From Marinilabiliales bacterium (GTDB lineage Bacteria > Bacteroidota > Bacteroidia > Bacteroidales > BM523), in contig PKSZ01000722.1 in NCBI GenBank assembly GCA_002869425.1, positions 538 to 7,283 on the forward strand: a stretch of 6,746 nucleotides of DNA, written 5' to 3'. A program made the position numbers and the translations under genes. Under the pieces are notes generated by a model. That model searched no databases, was not told the origin of the DNA, and saw nothing but the letters and a program-made list of their open reading frames with translations. This document shows positions 3,822 through 6,746 of the stretch, piece after piece (the first letter of the stretch is position 1; every line of letters starts with the position of its first letter).

Positions 3822-6746
3822 TTATAGGTTTTTGTAACGATCTGTACTAACTATAAATGCATCTGTATAGCCTTTTTCTCTTATTGTTTTTAAGGCTTTT
3901 TTAGCTTCGTTCAAATCGTTGTACTTACCACAGGAATATCTATAAAATCCATCTTTACCAAAATGCATATTTACATTATCCAGGTTTTTGAAAATGCTCA
4001 TGTTAACAGGTTTGAGGGTTGCTTTAACCTGTACAGAATACATGCCGCTTTGTATATTGCTTGGATTGTCGTTGGTCATTTTTGCAATAAATCCCTGCTT
4101 TTGAGATTTTGAAATGATATTTTCAAGAGAAATAATAAAAGCATCGTTGTAGCCAGCATCTTTTATTTTATCCATTTCACTTTTGGCTTTTGAATAACCT
4201 AAAAACTCTTTGTAAGTGTATCTGTAAAAATTGTCGCTGCCTTTGTATTCTGTTATTTGATTAGAAAATGCCATATTGTCCATATTCATGGGTTTTGTAG
4301 AGGCTTTAACCTGAATGGTGTACACGTTTTTACCAATTCTCCCTTTTACATCATATGAGCCTGTAAGTTTTCCTAACTCTTTGGTACTGATAATTCTTGC
4401 ATCAGGAAATATATCTGTTAGTTTGTTTAGCGTTTTCAGGGCTTCATCTGTTTCTTTGATATCTTCAAGTGTATACAGATAACCTTTATCTGTATTTCTA
4501 ATGGTAATATTTTTAAGAGATTTTTTATCTGTGTACAGTGATTCATCTATTTTATCAGCTTGGTTGGCAAGTAGAATGACAGATGCAGATCCGGTTTCGG
4601 ATTTACCTGATTTTAAATAGTCAGGAATTTCCAATGATTTTTCCGTAATATTGATACCATCAGTATTCAAAACTTTCAGTTCAACTCTTCTGTTATACTT
4701 TCTGCCTTCTTCAGTAGAGTTGACTGTAATAAAATTTGTTTCTCCGAGTCCTTTTTTTATGATTCTATCTCTGCTAATTCCTTTTTCTACAAGGTAATTG
4801 AAGGTGCTGTTTGCTCTTTTTTCTGATAGTCTCTGGTTAACTTCAGGTGAACCGGAAGCATCGGTATATCCAGTTATTTCAACTTTTAGATTAGGATTTT
4901 CATCCATTAATCTATATAGTTTTTCCAGTTCAATTTTTGCATCTCGATCCAATGTTGAAATACCATTGTTGAAGAAGATATTGTTTACAACATAATAGGT
5001 TTCATTCTTAACAGAAGTAGGATTGAGATTGGTTGTTATATTTAAGTCTGGAAGGGAATAATTTTCAGGGATAACAATATTTTCCTCTGCATTCTCATAA
5101 TTTTTAGCAGAAATAAGAATCATGTAATTACCCGGTATGGTGGTGAAAGTATATTTTCCATTCTCATCTGCCTCCAGTTTGGCTAAGTTTTTTCCTGTTT
5201 TTGGATCTTTCACATTTACTTGTATTCCTGAAACTTCATTATTGTCTGCTAATTTTATTGTACCATTAATTGAAATGGCATGAAATTCTTTTGCTACAGG
5301 TTCTTCCTGAGTATTTGAAACTGTTGTGGTTGTCTCTTGTGTATCAGTTTCTGTATTGTTGGTTGAAGGATCGTTTGGTTCATTGTTTTGATTTGTATCC
5401 TCAGCATTATTCTCAGTTAAAAGCGTTTCATTATCCTCACTTTGACTTGAATCGGCTGTTGTATTTTCTGTTATAACAGTTTCATTATCATTATTTTGAT
5501 TTGAATCAACTGTTTTGTTCTCTGTTAAAACAGTTTCGTTATCATTTACCAGACTCGAATCTTCCGTATTGTTTTCAGTTAGGATTGTTTTTTCGATATT
5601 GTTATTCGCTGTTGTATCATTTTCAACATTTTGTTGTGTCGAATAATTGTCTGTTTGCGTATTTACATCCTCAGTTAAAAGGGCTAATTGAGTAGAATCA
5701 ACTGTATTTGCTGAAAGTACCATATCTTCAATATCGATTGTGTCTGAAGGAATGCTGTCTTTGTTAACCAATATGGTGTCTTCCTGAAGTGGTAACGGAA
5801 CCACAGGGTTACCAATTGTAATTTTATAATTATCCAGTTTTCCCTGTCCTTTTTCATCGAATCTACTCATATAGAAAACAGAACCACTATCCACAGGAGT
5901 AAAGTATAATTCATCTCTGGGGGTATTTATGGGATATCCTATATTCAGCGGTTTAGACCAACCTTTTGGAGATCTCTTTGTTACAAAAATATCATAACCA
6001 CCAATGTTTTCATGGCCCTGGGATGCAAAATACATAGTTGTTCCATCATCCATAACATAAGGACTGCATTCGTCGTATTTTGAGTTTATTGTTGGACCAA
6101 GATTAAATGGTTCGCCCCATTTTCCGTCTGAATTGAGAATCGAAGCATAAAGGTCTAGACCTCCATAGCCTCCTGGTATATCTGCACTGAAACATAAAAT
6201 TAAACCATCTTTTGTAAGTGCAGCAGAGGTTTCTCTGTATTTACTTGTTATTTCTTCTGCAAAAGGTTCCAATTCTAACCATTTTCTATCTTCTCTTTTA
6301 GCCATATATAAGTCTCCGGATTCGCTGTCACCTGCAAAAAGAATCATTTTTGAACCATCTTCAGAGAGCCATACAGGATAGAAGTAACCACTGGATTTTA
6401 GCTGGCCATTTATATTTTTTGGAACAGACCAATTCCCGTCATCTTCTTTGTATGCAGCAAATATTATGGATTTGTTTTTGAATGAAGCGTACGTAATTAC
6501 AGATTGATCTGCAGAAACTGCAATATAATAATTGTCCAGTTCATTGTTGAAATTACTTCCAAGGTTTTGAACCTCTATGCTTAATGGTGTTTTCATGAAA
6601 CGGACAGCGTTTTCACATTTTCTTATTTCATGATTGGCTAGCTCCACGCCCTGAAAGTTATCGACTGTTACTTCATTTCGATATGCATTAAAAGCTTTGA
6701 TTGCCTTGTCCATCTGACCACTTTTTCTGTATGCATGTCCCAAATA
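3822..6746 (-). CDS. PorE-like TPR-PD40 propeller-CRD-OmpA protein with expanded linker and three SPOR-like domains (5' end missing)
   Basis: The reading frame is open to the right edge (974 codons, counting the Tyr codon at 6744-6746 as 1). It enters in the middle of a TPR helix (YLGHAYRKSGQMDKAIKAF), matching residue 109 onward of the downstream paralog, so about 110 residues including the signal peptide lie outside. Domains in order: TPR remnant 1-55; PD40/TolB-like propeller about 58-311 (GGLDLY, GGYDIF, GW-x-x-P-x-NIG-x-PINT blades); T/N/D/E-rich linker 312-487; carboxypeptidase-regulatory-like sandwich 488-571 (GKYTFTTIPGNY); OmpA C-type domain 584-693, with GYTD Asp629 and LSxxR Arg644 at the diaminopimelate-binding spacing; SPOR-like repeats 720-794, 808-878 and 902-973. 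Its predicted place is the periplasm, bridging the envelope to peptidoglycan, as for PorE-type proteins. Function is inferred from architecture only. The linker is about four times as long as in the paralog, largely because of four 18-residue repeats. A TTG near the edge is internal, not a start. The next paralog starts 96 bp downstream. Confidence 0.9.
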   Translation of the reverse strand, partial: YLGHAYRKSGQMDKAIKAFNAYRNEVTVDNFQGVELANHEIRKCENAVRFMKTPLSIEVQNLGSNFNNELDNYYIAVSADQSVITYASFKNKSIIFAAYKEDDGNWSVPKNINGQLKSSGYFYPVWLSEDGSKMILFAGDSESGDLYMAKREDRKWLELEPFAEEITSKYRETSAALTKDGLILCFSADIPGGYGGLDLYASILNSDGKWGEPFNLGPTINSKYDECSPYVMDDGTTMYFASQGHENIGGYDIFVTKRSPKGWSKPLNIGYPINTPRDELYFTPVDSGSVFYMSRFDEKGQGKLDNYKITIGNPVVPLPLQEDTILVNKDSIPSDTIDIEDMVLSANTVDSTQLALLTEDVNTQTDNYSTQQNVENDTTANNNIEKTILTENNTEDSSLVNDNETVLTENKTVDSNQNNDNETVITENTTADSSQSEDNETLLTENNAEDTNQNNEPNDPSTNNTETDTQETTTTVSNTQEEPVAKEFHAISINGTIKLADNNEVSGIQVNVKDPKTGKNLAKLEADENGKYTFTTIPGNYMILISAKNYENAEENIVIPENYSLPDLNITTNLNPTSVKNETYYVVNNIFFNNGISTLDRDAKIELEKLYRLMDENPNLKVEITGYTDASGSPEVNQRLSEKRANSTFNYLVEKGISRDRIIKKGLGETNFITVNSTEEGRKYNRRVELKVLNTDGINITEKSLEIPDYLKSGKSETGSASVILLANQADKIDESLYTDKKSLKNITIRNTDKGYLYTLEDIKETDEALKTLNKLTDIFPDARIISTKELGKLTGSYDVKGRIGKNVYTIQVKASTKPMNMDNMAFSNQITEYKGSDNFYRYTYKEFLGYSKAKSEMDKIKDAGYNDAFIISLENIISKSQKQGFIAKMTNDNPSNIQSGMYSVQVKATLKPVNMSIFKNLDNVNMHFGKDGFYRYSCGKYNDLNEAKKALKTIREKGYTDAFIVSTDRYKNL
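3825..4589 (-). repeat. Three tandem SPOR-like repeats (upstream paralog)
   Basis: Residues 720-794, 808-878 and 902-973 repeat the pattern seen in the downstream paralog: YTIQVKA / YSVQVKA openings, DNFYRYTYK / DGFYRYSCG centres and AGYNDAFII / KGYTDAFIV ends. Copy 1 is again the divergent one, with GYLYTLEDI in place of the RY core and FPDARIIS at the end. The last copy runs to the C-terminus with only a few residues to spare. Confidence 0.75.
5385..5600 (-). repeat. Four in-frame 54-bp repeats coding an acidic 18-residue linker unit
   Basis: Residues 383-454 consist of four consecutive units: NIEKTILTENNTEDSSLV (5547-5600), NDNETVLTENKTVDSNQN (5493-5546), NDNETVITENTTADSSQS (5439-5492) and EDNETLLTENNAEDTNQN (5385-5438). 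The shared core is ET-[VIL]-[IL]-TEN with D-[ST] near the end. The DNA is also repetitive: the complement of CTGTTA/CAGTTA plus TTTC-TTATC recurs at exact 54-bp intervals. A more degenerate unit (ALLTEDVNTQTDN) precedes the first. The stretch links the propeller to the carboxypeptidase-regulatory-like domain and is probably extended and disordered. Confidence 0.9.

Noticed and set aside
4798..4995. Plus-strand open frame opposite the OmpA domain
   Set aside because: It is antisense to a strongly conserved domain, and its product has the skewed composition of an antisense frame.
5385..5600. CRISPR-like array
   Set aside because: The 54-bp units are contiguous, in frame, protein-coding and diverged throughout, without unique spacers.
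5270..5695. Two plus-strand open frames opposite the linker and repeats
   Set aside because: They arise because the repetitive T/N/E-rich linker lacks stops on the other strand; the Tyr/Phe/Leu-rich products resemble no protein.
6741..6743. TTG near the right edge as a start codon
   Set aside because: It encodes the Leu of a TPR helix that aligns with residue 110 or so of the paralog; the gene continues beyond the window.

Overview
The window suggests a member of the Bacteroidota. The DNA is AT-rich, no Shine-Dalgarno-like sequence precedes the visible starts, secreted proteins have signal peptides ending in Ala-Gln, and the very large TPR / PD40 propeller / carboxypeptidase-regulatory-like / OmpA proteins are typical of that phylum. 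I cannot place the genus; an anaerobic or marine Bacteroidales/Marinilabiliales-type organism is only an impression.

All four genes lie on the minus strand, so transcription runs from right to left. First comes a large cell-envelope protein whose N-terminus lies beyond the right edge (3822-6746). A 96-bp gap with a candidate promoter and two small dyads follows. Next is a complete 958-residue paralog with the same domain order (849-3725). A GNAT-family acetyltransferase (338-862) starts inside the last codons of that gene. After a 134-bp gap, the signal peptide and first TPR helices of a further gene run off the left edge (1-203). That fragment resembles the N-terminus of the 958-residue protein, so it is probably a third paralog. 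There is no RNA gene, insertion sequence, CRISPR array or clear intrinsic terminator.

The two long proteins share one plan: exported N-terminus, TPR helices, PD40/TolB-like beta-propeller, linker, small carboxypeptidase-regulatory-like beta-sandwich, OmpA C-type peptidoglycan-binding domain, and three consecutive SPOR-like repeats. Up to the OmpA domain this matches the architecture known for PorE of the type IX secretion system. The triple SPOR-like tail is additional and gives each chain two potential kinds of peptidoglycan-binding module. The likely site of action is the periplasm, between outer membrane and cell wall. The acetyltransferase has no obvious mechanistic link but is probably translated in coupling with the upstream gene.

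The most interesting points are the tandem array of these multidomain proteins, the SPOR triplication that seems older than the gene duplication, a linker in the upstream paralog that has expanded through four 18-residue repeats, and a cluster of Bacteroidota O-glycosylation-type motifs in that linker.
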